Positions 25,396-37,859 are shown, counted from the stretch's first letter. The stretch is 64,000 nt of DNA from Monoplex corrugatus (GCA_030674185.1 CM060308.1:37959238-38023237); one strand, 5' to 3'. Numbers and translations: made by a program. The notes: generated by a model not told the origin, from the sequence alone.

Positions 25396-26205
25396 CGCCG
25401 AAGAAGTATTCAAACAGGCCTGTCTGCGATTATGCAGGTTTCAGTGACAACATCCTGACCTTAGATTTTGCAGACCTAGCTAAAATTTGGGTACATGTAG
25501 ACGTGACAGCAAGTATACTGAATGTCACGTAGAACCAGAACACGCTAGAATTAGGAACAAAACAGATTCAGAATGAGTTCTCTAATTAGTTTCAGTTTCA
25601 CAGGATGGCGTCTCTGTTCTCGAAATAAATTTTATTTGCACTCACACTACTGTAATATTCTACATTACATTCCTTTGGCATGTGATGGCGAGGATCCAAA
25701 ATGATCAACCATCTCTTGGATGTCTTTGTTTCTAGGTATGTTTTGCTTTTCTTTTTATTGGTCCTGCCTCCTGCTCTTCTGATACATGTAATCTCACAGG
25801 TTGTAATCTTTCCCTCTATTGTTTTGTTTATATTCTTGTTATTGGATGGATACATTGGTGTAGCTCTTCTTTGAAGACATGATGTCCAGCTCTCCCCATC
25901 CATTACATTGATTGTTTCCGCAGCTGTTGACTTGTTTGTATGTTTATTTTTCCGCTGTGGTTTGTCGTAGTTCATGAACGTTTGGTCATCAGTGAATGAT
26001 AACTCATTGAGTTTCTGGATCCTGGTTTGCATTTTGAGTAAACTTTTGTTCATACAAACAAAGAATAAATGAGTAGTGACAGAGAAAATCCTTTGTTGGA
26101 TCCCAGCTGTTACTAAGAACCAGCTCAAAAGTCCACTTGGGGTCCCTGCTGTTTGCATGTGTACACTTATGTAATCACAACTCTTTACTTATTCGCTCAT
26201 TTTAT
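25396..26205. other. Boundary between unit copies 1 and 2
   Basis: Unit homology of copy 2 to copies 1 and 3 starts near 25745. 25560-25740 has no partner that I can see. No gene. Confidence 0.45.
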
Positions 26206-26455
26206 GGAGCATCAGTGGCCTACACCCGTAATGGTAGAATTTTGGCCTGTTTTAGAATAACTTGTGTGTGACCAAGGCCAATACACAAAGCCTGTTGATG
26301 GGGATTCATGCAGGCACAAGAAACCTGCCAGATGATTACCAGCAGATTTGGGTGGACCGCATAAAGAATTGTTCAACTGCGACAACTCCCTTCTGAAGAA
26401 ATCCAAAACTTCATGTTCATTTGTGATGAATCCCTTCTGAAAAAAACAACAATCA
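26205..26455. mobile_element. SINE-C copy, copy 2
   Basis: 'ccagatgattaccagcagat' and 'gggtggaccgcataaagaat' match the SINE-C segment at 8830-8890. Confidence 0.5.
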
Positions 26456-26527
26456 AACTCCAAATTCACGCATTCATGCATCCACAACCTCTATGAAAAA
26501 TAACGAAAATAACGCTTATAAGCAAGC

Positions 26528-26533
26528 TTTATT
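26528..26533 (-). terminator. Polyadenylation signal AATAAA, copy 2
   Basis: AATAAA lies about 45 nt past the stop at 26578, as in copy 1. Confidence 0.55.
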
Positions 26534-26577
26534 AAGAAATCACACTATGCTGTGTATACCTTTTATACCTTTACTAA

Positions 26578-26679
26578 TTACTTGTAGTTATCCGGTGACT
26601 GGCCACACACAGGTTGAGATTGCTGGCTCTCATGAGCTTCCTGGCATTAGACCTTGGATTGAAATATTCGGGGTTGGTG
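26578..26679 (-). CDS. Last exon, copy 2
   Basis: CATAG acceptor. One base shorter than copy 1. The end frame reads QPVCGQSPDNYK-stop. Confidence 0.45.
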
Positions 26680-26786
26680 CTATGTTGAGGAGCCGGAATG
26701 AGCGGCATGGAATCAATGCCAGTGGGGGGACAGGGGTGGGGCAGGGATGAGATAGAAAAAAGAAAAAAAAAGAATTGTGTCGTTAC

Positions 26787-26982
26787 CTCTATCATCGATA
26801 TCAGAAAATTCTAATGAAAGGAATTACGCAGACAGTGAAATTTATCTTCAAGGTGGCTGGACTCAGAGCTTCATGATTCTCGTAGCTTTGATTGAAAGAC
26901 TTCTAGGACCTCCCACAGCGTCAAGGTTGGTGAAGATGTCTTCTGAAGTCTGGCAGTCAGTGTGGCTCCAGAAAACAATGAA
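26787..26982 (-). CDS. Penultimate exon, copy 2 (196 bp)
   Basis: Acceptor CTTCAG, donor GTAACG. It starts FIVFWSHTDCQ and then shifts frame, like copy 1. Confidence 0.45.
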
Positions 26983-27024
26983 CTGAAGAAAATTAAAAAC
27001 GAAGATTCTCTTTACAAAACAACG

Positions 27025-27180
27025 AACCATCCATCCAACCAACCAACCAACCAACCGACCGACCGACCGACCGACCGACCGACCGACCGACCGACGACCG
27101 ACCGACCGACCGACCGACCGACCGACCGACCGACCGACCGACCGACCGACCGACCGACCGACCAACCAACCAACCAACAA
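27025..27180. repeat. (CCAA)n / (CCGA)n tetranucleotide array
   Basis: CCAA units flank a long, almost perfect CCGA run with one CGA slip at about 27095. Copy 3 has only CCAA units at the same place (52785-52870), so the CCGA expansion is private to copy 2. Confidence 0.9.
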
Positions 27181-27219
27181 AACATAGGCTGAAATCTGAA
27201 GTACCAGGCCTGCAAACAC

Positions 27220-27404
27220 CTTCCAACAAAACTTGGTACCATGCAACATAATGCGAAATGTCTACACAGTCATCTACATTAGACAAGAATGGCGTTGCCC
27301 ACTTAAGTCCCCTCAAGATGGTGCAGCATCGGGTCTTACATCTCCATAGATCCACTCTCACTTACTTGAGGACCCTTCCATCCGTGCTGTCACGCCAGGG
27401 AACG
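27220..27404 (-). CDS. Exon homologous to 9645-9816, copy 2
   Basis: Acceptor TTCTTCAG, donor GAAG then GTGTTT. ATPFLSNVDDCVDISHYVAW is readable after a frame change. Confidence 0.4.
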
Positions 27405-27609
27405 CTGAAGAAAAAACTGCTGACCTCTGATCACCAAGCTCCATGGCGGCAAGAAGGACCAAAACCGAACCAAACCAAAACAAAACAAATACAAACTAAC
27501 AGACAAACAAATAAACGGTCGCACCCATCACCAGATATTGCCCCACTATAGAGATGGAGAAGAAAGAAGAACTATTTAAAGAACGTCATTTCCAGAAATT
27601 AGCGATCTC

Positions 27610-28010
27610 ATTAAGTGAGTGTTCAGGTTGTTGTTTTTGTCGTGGTTGTTTTCTTCTTTTTCTATTTTATCAGCCTCGTTATCATTATCATCATCTTTTT
27701 CTCCTGCAACTGCTTGTTCTTTTTTGTTTGTTTATTTTTTTCCTTTATATTTTCAATATGTTGTCTCTTTTTCTTCTTATCATTATCATCATCACTATCA
27801 TGATCATGATCAAGATCATTATCGTCATAATCAGTATGATCATGATCATGACCATCATTGTCATAATCAATAATAGAAGTAATAGTAATAGTAGTAGCCG
27901 CAGCAGCAGCAGCAACAGCAGGAAAAGCAGTAATAGTAGTAGTAGCAGTAGTGGTGGTAGCAGTACTAGTGGTAGCAGTAGTGGTGGTATTCATGGTAGT
28001 AGTATAATTA
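27610..28010. repeat. Trinucleotide-rich intron block, copy 2
   Basis: ATC, TAG and GGT units corresponding to 10025-10500. Confidence 0.8.
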
Positions 28011-28264
28011 TCTTCATCGTCCTCTTTTTTATCTCATGAATTGTTTGGGTCTGAATTCTACATTGCATGTCTATTATGACAAAAGAGAAATAAATACAGA
28101 ACTGAATACACTGAGTCATTCTGTAGTCACGAAAGTATTTTATACACAAAAATCAGGATTGAGGGAGAGTATGTGTCTGTAATGATATTACCAATGAATG
28201 AATAAAATCAAACCTTGAAGAGCTGAGGAGACATACAAACAAGCAACTAACCACAGTTAACTAG

Positions 28265-28330
28265 TAAACATGTATACACACATACATACATACATACATA
28301 CATACACACATACATATATACAATACATAC
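28265..28330. repeat. (CATA)n microsatellite
   Basis: catacatacatac units mixed with (CA)n. Confidence 0.85.
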
Positions 28331-28499
28331 ATAATGTAGATAGCCATCACCAACAGAACACTACCATATATATGTGTGATGTATATACATATATAAATAT
28401 ATCATACATACAGTGGTGGTGGTGGTGGTGGCGAAATGGTGGTTGTGCTGGTTGTGATGGTTATCTATGTGATGTTGTTACTGCTTCTCTGGTTCTATG

Positions 28500-28864
28500 T
28501 ACACACATACACACATTCTCACACAAATACACATAAATGCATCATCTACACAAGCACAGACACACACACACTCACACACACACATACACACACGCACGCA
28601 GACACACATACACATGTACATGCATACACACTTACACACAGTACATATACACACACGCGCTCGTGCGCGTGCGCGTGCGTGTACGCACACATACACACAC
28701 ATAAAACACACACATACACTGTACACACACACATACACACAAATACATACACACACACTCACACACACACACACACTCACACTCACACTCACACTCACAC
28801 AGACACAGACACAGACACAGACACAGACACAGACACAGGCACAGACAGACAGAGAGACAGACAG

Positions 28865-28948
<84 letters not shown>
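28500..28948. repeat. Compound (CA)n / (CAGACA)n / (CACT)n block
   Basis: CA dinucleotides include a run of cactca units, then cagaca units, then pure CA. Confidence 0.95.
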
Positions 28949-28951
<3 letters not shown>

Positions 28952-28984
28952 TAATATCACTTATAGTGAAAAGACATTAAATCA

Positions 28985-29780
28985 AAGAACGAACACACAC
29001 ACACACACACACGAATGATTTAATAATGTCACGCCATCAACGGATAAAAGTGGAAGAGCATTTTGGTGGATAAACACACACGATATCACCACTAGAATGC
29101 TTGATACACAGGCTAGTCTTAACTGTGACATGAAATGTAAAAGAGTGGGCAGATCCCTTAAATCAGCTGGAAGTGAATTCCAAAAATATGGTGTGGCGAA
29201 AATGAAAGGACTTTCACCAGCCAATTTAAGGTCACGATGTGGCACCATCAGAAGCTTTCGTATATGGGATCGCAGAGTGAGTGATATTTGGCTGGTACAC
29301 AGATGATATGAAAGGTGAAGTGTGATAGATCCCTCAAAATAGCGAAAAGTAAGGGTTGCAGTTTCATACTGGAGGCAATATTTGATTGGTAACCAGTGTA
29401 GTTCTTGGAGTAGTGGGGCTACCTGATCATTCCTTTTTTCTTCATAATTAGACTTTCTGGATGATCCTGGGCCCTTTACAGTCGAGAGATTTGTTCTACT
29501 GGTAAGCCAGCTAGCCCTGAAGTACAGTAGTCTACCCAGGAAGTTTATTGCAGTCGTTGGCAAGCAGTTTTGGACATGACTGGTGTGATGGAAGCGATCC
29601 TTCCACAGTGTTATCGAGAACAATGGCAGATATTGCTGAAGTTTTTTGATTTGACAAATGAATTTCGTTCAATAGTGATCCCAGGATATTTGACAGATTC
29701 TTGAAATGGAATATCAGTGTCAGCAATATTTGCAAACTGAAAGTACCTCAGTGATCGACATTATTTCAAAGAAATCTTAG
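28985..29780 (-). mobile_element. CR1/L2-like LINE 3' fragment (unit copy 2)
   Basis: The best preserved of the three: one open frame of about 210 codons carries LLQELHWLPIKYCLQYE, YHLCTSQISLTLRSH and PYFWNSLPADLRDLP. It occupies the same place as 10912-11640 and 55375-56110. Confidence 0.8.
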
Positions 29781-30615
29781 TATTGCAATAATAACCATAA
29801 GAACAACAACAATAGTGATAAAATGGCAATGATACTTATAATACTACTAATGATAACAATACGAATAGTGATAATAATAATTATACTATTACTGTTGCTG
29901 TTGTTTTCACTTTTTGGTACTAGCCCATTATCTCAGTTGTTAGGTTGTTACACTGCAATACCCATAACTCAGGGGCTGTGTTTTAACCTTCGGGTGAGCC
30001 ACTTTTCTTAATGTATGATGATATTTTGACAGAGCTGTGGACTCAACATCTGTATTCTCGAGTTCAATCCCAGCTTGCAACTTATAACTTAACCCTTTCG
30101 TTCCAGCAAAACGCTGCAGCGTTGGTGAAATTGATGCTGTCATTCCTTCCAACCGCTTGAGTGGTCAAGAGATAAGACTTCCTTTCTTCCAGAGATAAGA
30201 CTTCCTTTCTTCCAGCCAACTGTTACAGCAGCTGTAAACTAATTGATCCTGACACCTTGTTAATTGGTGGCTCCCATCAGCCTGCCTGGGTAATGGGATA
30301 TGATAGGTGTTTTGATAAGAAATGCTTAATAGTATCCAAAGTGTGTGGGAATCTGTGACACTGAGAATCTGGTATACATTTACCGGGAGTTGAGATTACT
30401 CAATACGTTTGGTCAGATGGAGAGAAAAAGATCAGACAGTGATCAGTTGTGTGATCAGCTGTACTCAGAGAGACTGCCACGCAATTGCTGGCAGATTTGG
30501 GTGGAGCACCTATGGAATTGTTCAAGTGCGATGATCCATTTTGAACAAACCCAAAACTCAAACTCCTGACTTAATGATCGTCACCACATAATCATGCACA
30601 ACATCACTCCACATG
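29781..30615. mobile_element. AT-rich spacer and SINE-C copy, copy 2
   Basis: About 29920-30570 contains 'cataactcaggggctgtgtt', 'gagttcaatcccagcttgc' (B-box-like) and 'ggcagatttgggtggagcac'. A 'acttcctttcttccagagat' stretch near 30178-30215 is partly doubled. Confidence 0.5.
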
Positions 30616-30619
30616 TTGT

Positions 30620-31240
30620 GTGTAAAATCATTTAAGAAAATAGACATTAAATCAATGGTCACCACCAAACACACATACACAGCTTTGTTTTTTTTTCAAG
30701 TGTAAAGTCACTTAACAATGGAAAATAGACATGAAATCAATGACCATCACCACCAAACACTTATACCCCCACTAACTCCAATTATGTGTAAAATCCCTGT
30801 AGAGAATAGACAGTAAACCAATGACCACCACCACCATCACCACCACAAATGATAAATCTCTTAAGAGAATAGACATTAAATCAATGACCATCACCACCAA
30901 ACACTTATACCCCTACTCACTCCATTTTATGTGTAAAATTCCTGTAGAGTATGTAGACAGTAAATGAATGACCATCACTACCATGATAAGAATTATACAA
31001 TCTTTTAAGAGAATAGACATTAAATCAATGGATCCAACGCCACCACCATACACACAATCATTTGAGAGAATAAACATTAAATCAATAGATACCACCACCA
31101 CCACCACACACAATCAATCACTTAAGAATAGATACTAAATCAATGGTCACTACTAAATATGCACACACATACATAAACTTACTGCCACCACTAAACACAC
31201 ATATATACAATCACTACAAGAATAGATTTTAAATTACTGG
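30620..31240. repeat. Degenerate minisatellite, copy 2
   Basis: Units on 'aatagacattaaatcaatg' with (acc)n, as in copy 1. Confidence 0.8.
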
Positions 31241-31244
31241 TCAG

Positions 31245-31305
31245 TACGCACACACACACACACACACACACACGCACGCACGCACGAACGCACGCACGCA
31301 CGCAC

Positions 31306-31346
<41 letters not shown>
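31245..31346. repeat. (CA)n / (CGCA)n microsatellite
   Basis: A CA run with an internal cgca block; a CA run is also here in copy 3, but not in copy 1. Confidence 0.95.
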
Positions 31347-31349
<3 letters not shown>

Positions 31350-31422
31350 CGTCTATCATCACTTTAGATATTAGACGTCAATTTAAATCAATGACCACCA
31401 CTATGTAAAAATATACACCTAC

Positions 31423-31537
31423 CGTTGTTGGTAATCCAGCCACACGCACAAAATTAACTGTGTTTCCCGTATCCATCGTCGCCATTATATTTTGGGCCTG
31501 TTTGGCCAGTGACGCGCTTACTGATCTTCGTTCAGAC
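31423..31537 (-). CDS. 116-bp exon equivalent, copy 2 (one base lost)
   Basis: GLNEDQ is followed by a TAA caused by a missing base. The downstream frame reads NTVNFVRVAGLPTT. Donor ACG then GTAGGT. Confidence 0.55.
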
Positions 31538-31663
31538 CTGCACGTACACAAAGAAAAGGCCAAGGATAGAGAACTGTTCACGCGATTGTCAATTGGATAA
31601 GCGTCAGACTTCCTGAAAGATAGGAGAAAAGGCAAATAACACAGAATTGGCGCGCTAGTCAAA

Positions 31664-32158
31664 CCAGAACAGCTTTCAAGAAGATGAAAAGCGTTCTTAA
31701 CATCAAGAAAGGAGTTCTTGAGCGTTAGATAGAACTGAGATTGTAGTATGGTTGTGAGACGTGGGCAGTCAAAACGCAAAGTCAGAACAAAATTGAGAAA
31801 ACTGAAATGTGTTTTTTTCAGAAGAATGTTGAGAATTCCATGGACAGCAAAGAAGAAGAAACAAGACAGTCCTGAAGTGTGCAGACACAAGAAGATCATT
31901 AATAATGAAGATTAGGGAAAGACAAGCAGTATTTATAGGACATATATTGAGGAAAGGGGAATCTGGGCACCTGGTCACAACAGGAAAGCTGCAGGGAAAG
32001 AGAACACCAGGTAGACACAGGAGAAAATATTGGACAGACTTGCATGGTGGCTGAGGACAGAGAGGGTGGGAGATGCACTCGCAGTGACAAGGGATAGATT
32101 CGTACGGAGGGCCATGATCGCCTATGCCATGCGGCAGGGCACATGATGATGATGATGA
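31664..32158 (+). mobile_element. 5'-truncated RTE tail in a SINE head, copy 2
   Basis: The sequence matches the C-terminal part and 3' end of the RTE at 17660-18158 and ends in (gat)n. It is flanked by gtcaaa on both sides (31658-31663 and 32159-32164). The SINE head it splits is intact at 13252 in copy 1. It is shared with copy 3 (58381-58860). Confidence 0.85.
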
Positions 32159-32460
32159 GTCAAATGACTAAACATCAGACATCCAATTGAAAGATTCTAA
32201 ATTCGATCCACCTGAACATCTCCACCTGGTTTGGTAAATTGTGCAGACTTTTCAATCTCCTAATACTCTGTCTGTGCGTATAAGCATCCAGAATATCAAA
32301 TATGCACGTTAACAATCATGTAAATCTTATCAAAGGCCTGCATATGGAAACGCGAAAACACCCACCCAGCATGCACCCTATCAGAGATGCAGACAGTGCA
32401 AATACATAATGAAATGTAGTCAGCTCACCTATTTGACATCTCCATGCTCCACTTAAGACA
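32159..32460 (+). mobile_element. Remainder of the split SINE-A, copy 2
   Basis: 'aaattcgatccacctgaac', 'tatgcacgttaacaatcatg' and 'cacccacccagcatgcaccc' give the body of SINE-A after the RTE tail. Confidence 0.6.
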
Positions 32461-32469
32461 TATTTTATG

Positions 32470-32785
32470 TGAGCTGGTTGCTTCTTCAATAGAGCTGCGG
32501 ATTCAAGATATATATCTCGACTGCAATCCCAGCCTGTAACATTAAAAATCGACCTGTTTGTTGTCCATCTGAATATTCCAATAATTCCAATGATGTCAGC
32601 TGAATGTCTCGTAACTTCCCCCCCCCCCCCTTCTCTATTTGAAGACCTTGACAGCATATATGGTGTTGCACAAACACAGTGAGTCTGCCAGATAATTTCT
32701 GGCATGTTCGAATGGAGCGCATGCGGAATTGTCTGAATTTAATGAATCCATATTAGACTCTAAAATCAAAGCTCTAACGAACGTT
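32470..32785. mobile_element. SINE-C copy, copy 2
   Basis: 'gagctgcggattcaagatat', 'tcgactgcaatcccagcctg' and 'gaatggagcgcatgcggaat'. A C-run lies at 32619-32630. Confidence 0.5.
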
Positions 32786-32907
32786 TGATGATGTTTGAGG
32801 CACAGTGAGTCCAAATCAGTTTCAGAGAATAGCGCCATTCAAGGGCGATTTGCAATAAACACACCCGTCTCTCTATCTCAACCACTCAGTCACTTACACT
32901 AACTAAC

Positions 32908-33102
32908 CTTGTGCGAACCAGGTAAACTCCAAAAAGATGAGATTAATGTCAGGCAGGTCGATCAGCACATTAGGAATAAAGGTAATGCTGAATCTGGCAA
33001 GGAATTGTGTCACAGTCTCTATGGGGAAGGTTTTCACATTAACTTTGGCGTCAGCAGGCAGGTCTAGGTTTTTGAGTTCTTCACTCTGGGTGTTCTCCAC
33101 CA
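32908..33102 (-). CDS. 195-bp exon, copy 2
   Basis: Acceptor ATTGCAG, donor AAG then GTTAGT. The frame is open and reads VENTQSEELKNLDLPADAK, FIPNVLIDLPD and LEFTWFAQ. Confidence 0.65.
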
Positions 33103-33159
33103 CTGCAATTGTAGTGACGTTCAGTTAAGTACAAATGATCTCCGTTTTGCTCAACTCAT

Positions 33160-33545
33160 CCAAGCTGAATAAATTTCAGTTAAGTTCAGCTCAGTTTTGA
33201 TTAACTCAATTCAGTCCATTCAGTTAAGCTCTTACCTCAGTTCAGCTCTTACCTCAGTTCAACCCAGCTCAGCTTACTTCACTTCACCTCTGCTCAGCTC
33301 AACCCAGCTAAACTGAAACAGCTCAGTTCAGCTCCACTGAGCAATTTAGCTGAATAAAACTCAGCTCAACTCCGTTCATTTCAGAGCAGCTCAATTCACC
33401 TCAATTCAGCTCAGTTCAGTTCCGTTCAAATAAACACATCTCAACTCAGTCCTCTCAGCTTACTAAACTTAATCTAGCTCAACTTGGCTCAGCTTAGCAC
33501 AACTGAACTCAGTATACCCCAGCTCAGCTCTGTTGTACTCTGATC
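33160..33545. repeat. AGCTC/AGTTC pentamer field, copy 2
   Basis: Same composition as 18171-18645. It ends at the deletion that removed two exons. Confidence 0.8.
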
Positions 33546-33559
33546 ACCTTCTTAGATGG

Positions 33560-34215
33560 GTCTCCATAAATTATGATTATCAGCCTCATTATCATGAAAT
33601 TATGCAGTCATTATGACATCGAAAAAAATGTCCCAGTTTTCATTGCATTTCGTGTCCTGATCTTGTAGTGACCTCAGCTTCAGTTATCTCCATCGTTTTC
33701 ATGCCTGAGGTGATTTCAATTTGTGGTGTATGGTATCAGTGGTATATAGGGGCTGTCGTTGGAGGGTATCAGTGTTGCTGACATTGGAGGAGGGGTCTAT
33801 CACTTGGTTTAGCTTCGTGAAAGAGCGATTGATGTTGTTGGTAGTGGGTTAAGCAAGCAGTGTCCTCAGTAAAATGAATCAAAGTGGCCACATCTAAATT
33901 CCGCTGAAGTAACAGCAGCGCTAAGTCTCCACTGATAAGTGGACCCATTCAGGCTTGACACCTCTGGCTACCATGGGATTCCTGACACTGGGATATCAAC
34001 AGCATGAACGTGAGTTTGAAAGGTGTTTTGTGAGCTAGAATGGGTGGAGTAGAATTTGTGCCATTGAAAGAAGTTGACAAAAAAGTACATGAAAACACAA
34101 ACACACAAACACACAAGCAGAAAGGCAAACGTTTACTATAGAAACAGCAAAGCACTTCTAGTACAATGCAACCTAATAAACAGACAACATAAAAATCTAA
34201 GATGAAACAAAACAA
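33560..34215. mobile_element. Old SINE pieces, copy 2
   Basis: It aligns with 19556-20180, including 'gtgacctcagcttcagttat' and 'tgcctgaggtgatttcaatt'. No gene. Confidence 0.45.
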
Positions 34216-34219
34216 AGAC

Positions 34220-34247
34220 CACAGATGTAACGGCAGGTGCCAATCAC
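34220..34247 (-). CDS. 28-bp microexon, copy 2 (VIGTCRYIC)
   Basis: Acceptor TTTTTTCAG; the donor GTCTTT is weaker than in copies 1 and 3. Confidence 0.55.
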
Positions 34248-34429
34248 CTGAAAAAAATCGGTATTAACAGTTTTATTTCTGAGTGCTAATGCAGAAAATT
34301 AATATGCGTTCACATTTGGAAATAAAATTTTCCACGTATAAGAGAACATATGATAGTAATTGTACAGTGCTTCTTTAACAAATCTAAAAAAAAACAACAT
34401 AAATGGACTGGAACTTCCCAGTGCACTTG

Positions 34430-34690
34430 AATATTCGAGTAGGCTTTTACGTGTATAGCCTCCCTTTTTGTCATATTCCCGTTCACATGGTGGGTGTTTT
34501 TCTCTTTTGACAAGCCACCAAGCAATGACATGGTTTACGGTATCTTTAACGTGCGCATGTACTCACAAAGGGGTTGAGGCACAAACAGGTTTTGCTCTTA
34601 TGTTGACCTGGGAGATGGGAATAATCTCCACCCTTTACCCATCAGGAGAGGTACTTAAGCAGTCTCAAACATACACCTGGTATTTGGAAG
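34430..34690 (-). mobile_element. SINE-A fragment, copy 2
   Basis: It aligns with 20405-20645. Confidence 0.6.
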
Positions 34691-34761
34691 ACCACTCAAT
34701 TAACACGCCCGCCATAAAAATAAATGATTTTCGTGTTTCGTGCTAGAACAGTTTCTGAAAC

Positions 34762-34906
34762 CTAATGTAACACATTGGTACAGCTTTATTTTGTAGGTCG
34801 TCAGTGATCAGTCTAGTAATGTTTTTGGTGATCAGGAACTGGAACTGTGTCAAACTTTCGATCTTCATAGTTTGAATGGTTTTTGTGATTTTGGCATTGA
34901 CCATAG
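34762..34906 (-). CDS. Exon 2 candidate, copy 2
   Basis: Open as MVNAKITKTIQTMKIESL, then FLITKNITRLITDDLQNKA, to a TTAG-GTTTCAG donor. Confidence 0.5.
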
Positions 34907-34909
34907 CTA

Positions 34910-35681
34910 CACATTTATATCTATATTGAGATCAGGCACTGTTGATTTTGTTTCATCATGTCTCAAGATTTTATGTACAGCAGCTCGCAAAATGTCACTA
35001 ATAGTAAAATGCAGGACAGATTCAGATCACCAATCACAAGCAATACAATTTGAACTGATATTTTAAACCACCCACACAAAGAAAAGCAACAAACTGTTTT
35101 TTTTTAGAAACGTGTAAAGAACACAGAAAAAGAACATATATGCTTAGAAAACTTAATCGGAAAGAAGAGCTGGCAGTACGTGAGATTGCCAAGAGAGATG
35201 AAGGTTTGGATTAAGGCAAAGGAGAGCTCTTTCATTCTTAAAGGTCTGTTGGGCTGGACCTCGCAGGTGCACATTGTGTGATTATGTCGTGGGGTTTGTC
35301 ATCTTTCCACCTTGCCATTGATCTTGTGAACAAGGAAACTGATCACTGGATCTGAATAGGTCATGCAGCACATAGACATCCCCCCCCCCCCCCTTTGCTC
35401 GAAAAAAAATGGTTGCAATGAGGCGTCAGAAGATAACACGCGATTGCAGGGCAATGGTGAGGCATTTTTGCTCTGGGCCCATCCAGCACCCTCGGGTGTT
35501 TCATGTTAACTACAGCTGGTGAGTAGTACTTTTGAGGATGATGTTCATTTTACGCTTGATATGTTTTCTTTTTAAATAGTTTACTTTCTACCAGCAGTTG
35601 CATGGGTAAGAATTATTACACTCGTACATCTAGAAATTCAAAATGGTTAAGAAACCCACAACACACACACACACACACCAC

Positions 35682-35758
<77 letters not shown>

Positions 35759-36555
35759 GGAGAAACAAAAAACAAAAAAACAAAAGCAAAAAAAAAAGGA
35801 AAAGAAAATCAGATGATATATTAGACAGAATCACAGGGTTTCACAGAAATTCAAACAATGATAGCAATTGACTATAGATATTCCAGCATGGAAGATATAT
35901 ATGTATCTGCTAAGGAATAAATGACAACGTAAGGAAAAAAACTGCCTGATTGTCAGACACATTTGATGAATTAACCAAGACTTGGGGACTTGCGGAAAAT
36001 GGGAATCGGGAAGCAGAAACAACAACATCAAAAGTAGGAAAGTCAGCACTGGTGACTAGTTGGACCACTTTGAAAAGTATTTTCTAAGGGTTAAGATGTT
36101 CCTAATTATAATGAAGAAATGTTGGACAACACTGATACATATTAGGTTGAAGAGCATGTTCTGAATGCTGAAAGAACATAACAAAACATGAGACTGCAAA
36201 TACAGTTAAAAGCTTAAGACATATAATAGGATAGTAACGGATATGCATAAAACTGGCTCCGTAATTATTATTTCTTGTCTGAAGCGTATATTTCATGTAA
36301 AATTTACAAAATGAATTTACCCTAAACAATGAGTAAAAACCAATTGTAATTCCGATGTTTATAAAAAGGATATATTAACAAAGTCGACAATTACAAAGGC
36401 ATAGCATTGTTTAACATCTTTATCAGAATGTTACACAAATGTAATCAATGGTAGATTTTGAATGAGTTTAAAAGAAAATCTTATCATATCTAAATTAGAC
36501 CATAGACCACAATTTTAGTTCTATAGTACAAAAATAATTATTGAAGAAAGGAAGG
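34910..36555. other. Intron 1 of copy 2 with a (CA)n run, no gene
   Basis: It holds a C-run (35381-35393) and a (CA)n at 35660-35755. About 35600-36560 is shared with copy 3 (63260 to the edge) but not with copy 1. Confidence 0.5.
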
Positions 36556-36559
36556 AAAC

Positions 36560-37410
36560 TGTATGTTGCTTTGCTTGATTTACAAAAAAAATTCTGATGT
36601 AGTTAGGCATGGCAGATTACTACAATGTCTTAGCAACCATGGTACCTGAGGAAAAATCCGTTGTTTATTATGTGCAATGGAAAGTGCCTTGATGTTTTGT
36701 GTAAGAACCAAAATCATGTGTTTAGATTTGTAATGTCCTTTTTTGTTGTATGTTAAGCCCTACCTGGTTTGGGATATTTATAAACCCTTTGGCAATTAAC
36801 ATGTCAGAGAAAGGTTCACATTGTATACAATTACCGCATGATATTATGGAAATATTTGTTCTTTGCTTTAGAATTAATAACACATGTAGGTTTTTAAAAT
36901 AAGTTAAATAGTCTGAAGACTTGTACAAATTTGATGTTAACAGTTACGACACAGAAAAAAAAGCCAACAACCAAAGAAAAGAAAAGAAAAGGAGTTTACT
37001 GAGCATGCATAGATAATGTCTTTTTAAGATATGGAATTAGGATTTATTAATAAAACTTGTCACCTTGAATTTAATTTTTCAACTAAACATAGTCATAAAA
37101 TCAGTACCAAACACTCAGTTACAAAAGGGAAACAAGCATTGATTGTTCTGGTGCTGCCCAAATCTGACTAGTTCTGTCGTATCCCTCAAACGGTGAGGGA
37201 CTACATTTAAAAAGAACTTAGAAAACGTTCATTTGTAATTTGGCATATGGAGATCGGAGAAGATACGCGTTGTATGTTAACACATATTCTAAGGTGAAAA
37301 GATATTGGTCTAAGATTTGTTACATAAAAAGAGACTTCTTCTGCAAGTATACCAGATGCTATTAAGGCTTGATCACTATGGAGTTAAATTATGGGCACCA
37401 GGCATAAAGA
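36560..37410 (+). mobile_element. Non-LTR reverse-transcriptase relic, copy 2
   Basis: It aligns with the relic at 21700-22560 ('gtgtttagatttgtaatgtc', 'aaacaagcattgattgttct') and is more decayed. Confidence 0.55.
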
Positions 37411-37523
37411 TACACTATGTAGAATTGGGTGTAACATCTGACATGACTATACAGCCCGTTACCCTACATCTTGAAATTATTTTGAATTGAAGCTCATGGC
37501 CAATGTTCAAAAACACATTTTCG

Positions 37524-37527
<4 letters not shown>

Positions 37528-37600
<73 letters not shown>
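37528..37600. repeat. (CT)n microsatellite
   Basis: A CT run of more than 60 bp; a second CT tract lies at 37785-37856. Confidence 0.95.
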
Positions 37601-37604
<4 letters not shown>

Positions 37605-37792
37605 AAAACAAGAATTAATTCTTGTTTCATCACTACGTTATGTCTTTGTTGCAAAATTATTTGGTTTTAATGTTTCTGGACTAACATCATATTTTGATAA
37701 TTTGATTTATTTTGTAATTCGAACTTCGTCACGATAGTTCTATGGCCTAAATGAATAAACCAGCTGAAGTCTGAAATCTGAAATCTCTCTCT

Positions 37793-37833
<41 letters not shown>

Positions 37834-37859
37834 GTCTGTCTGTCTCTCTCTCTCATTAC

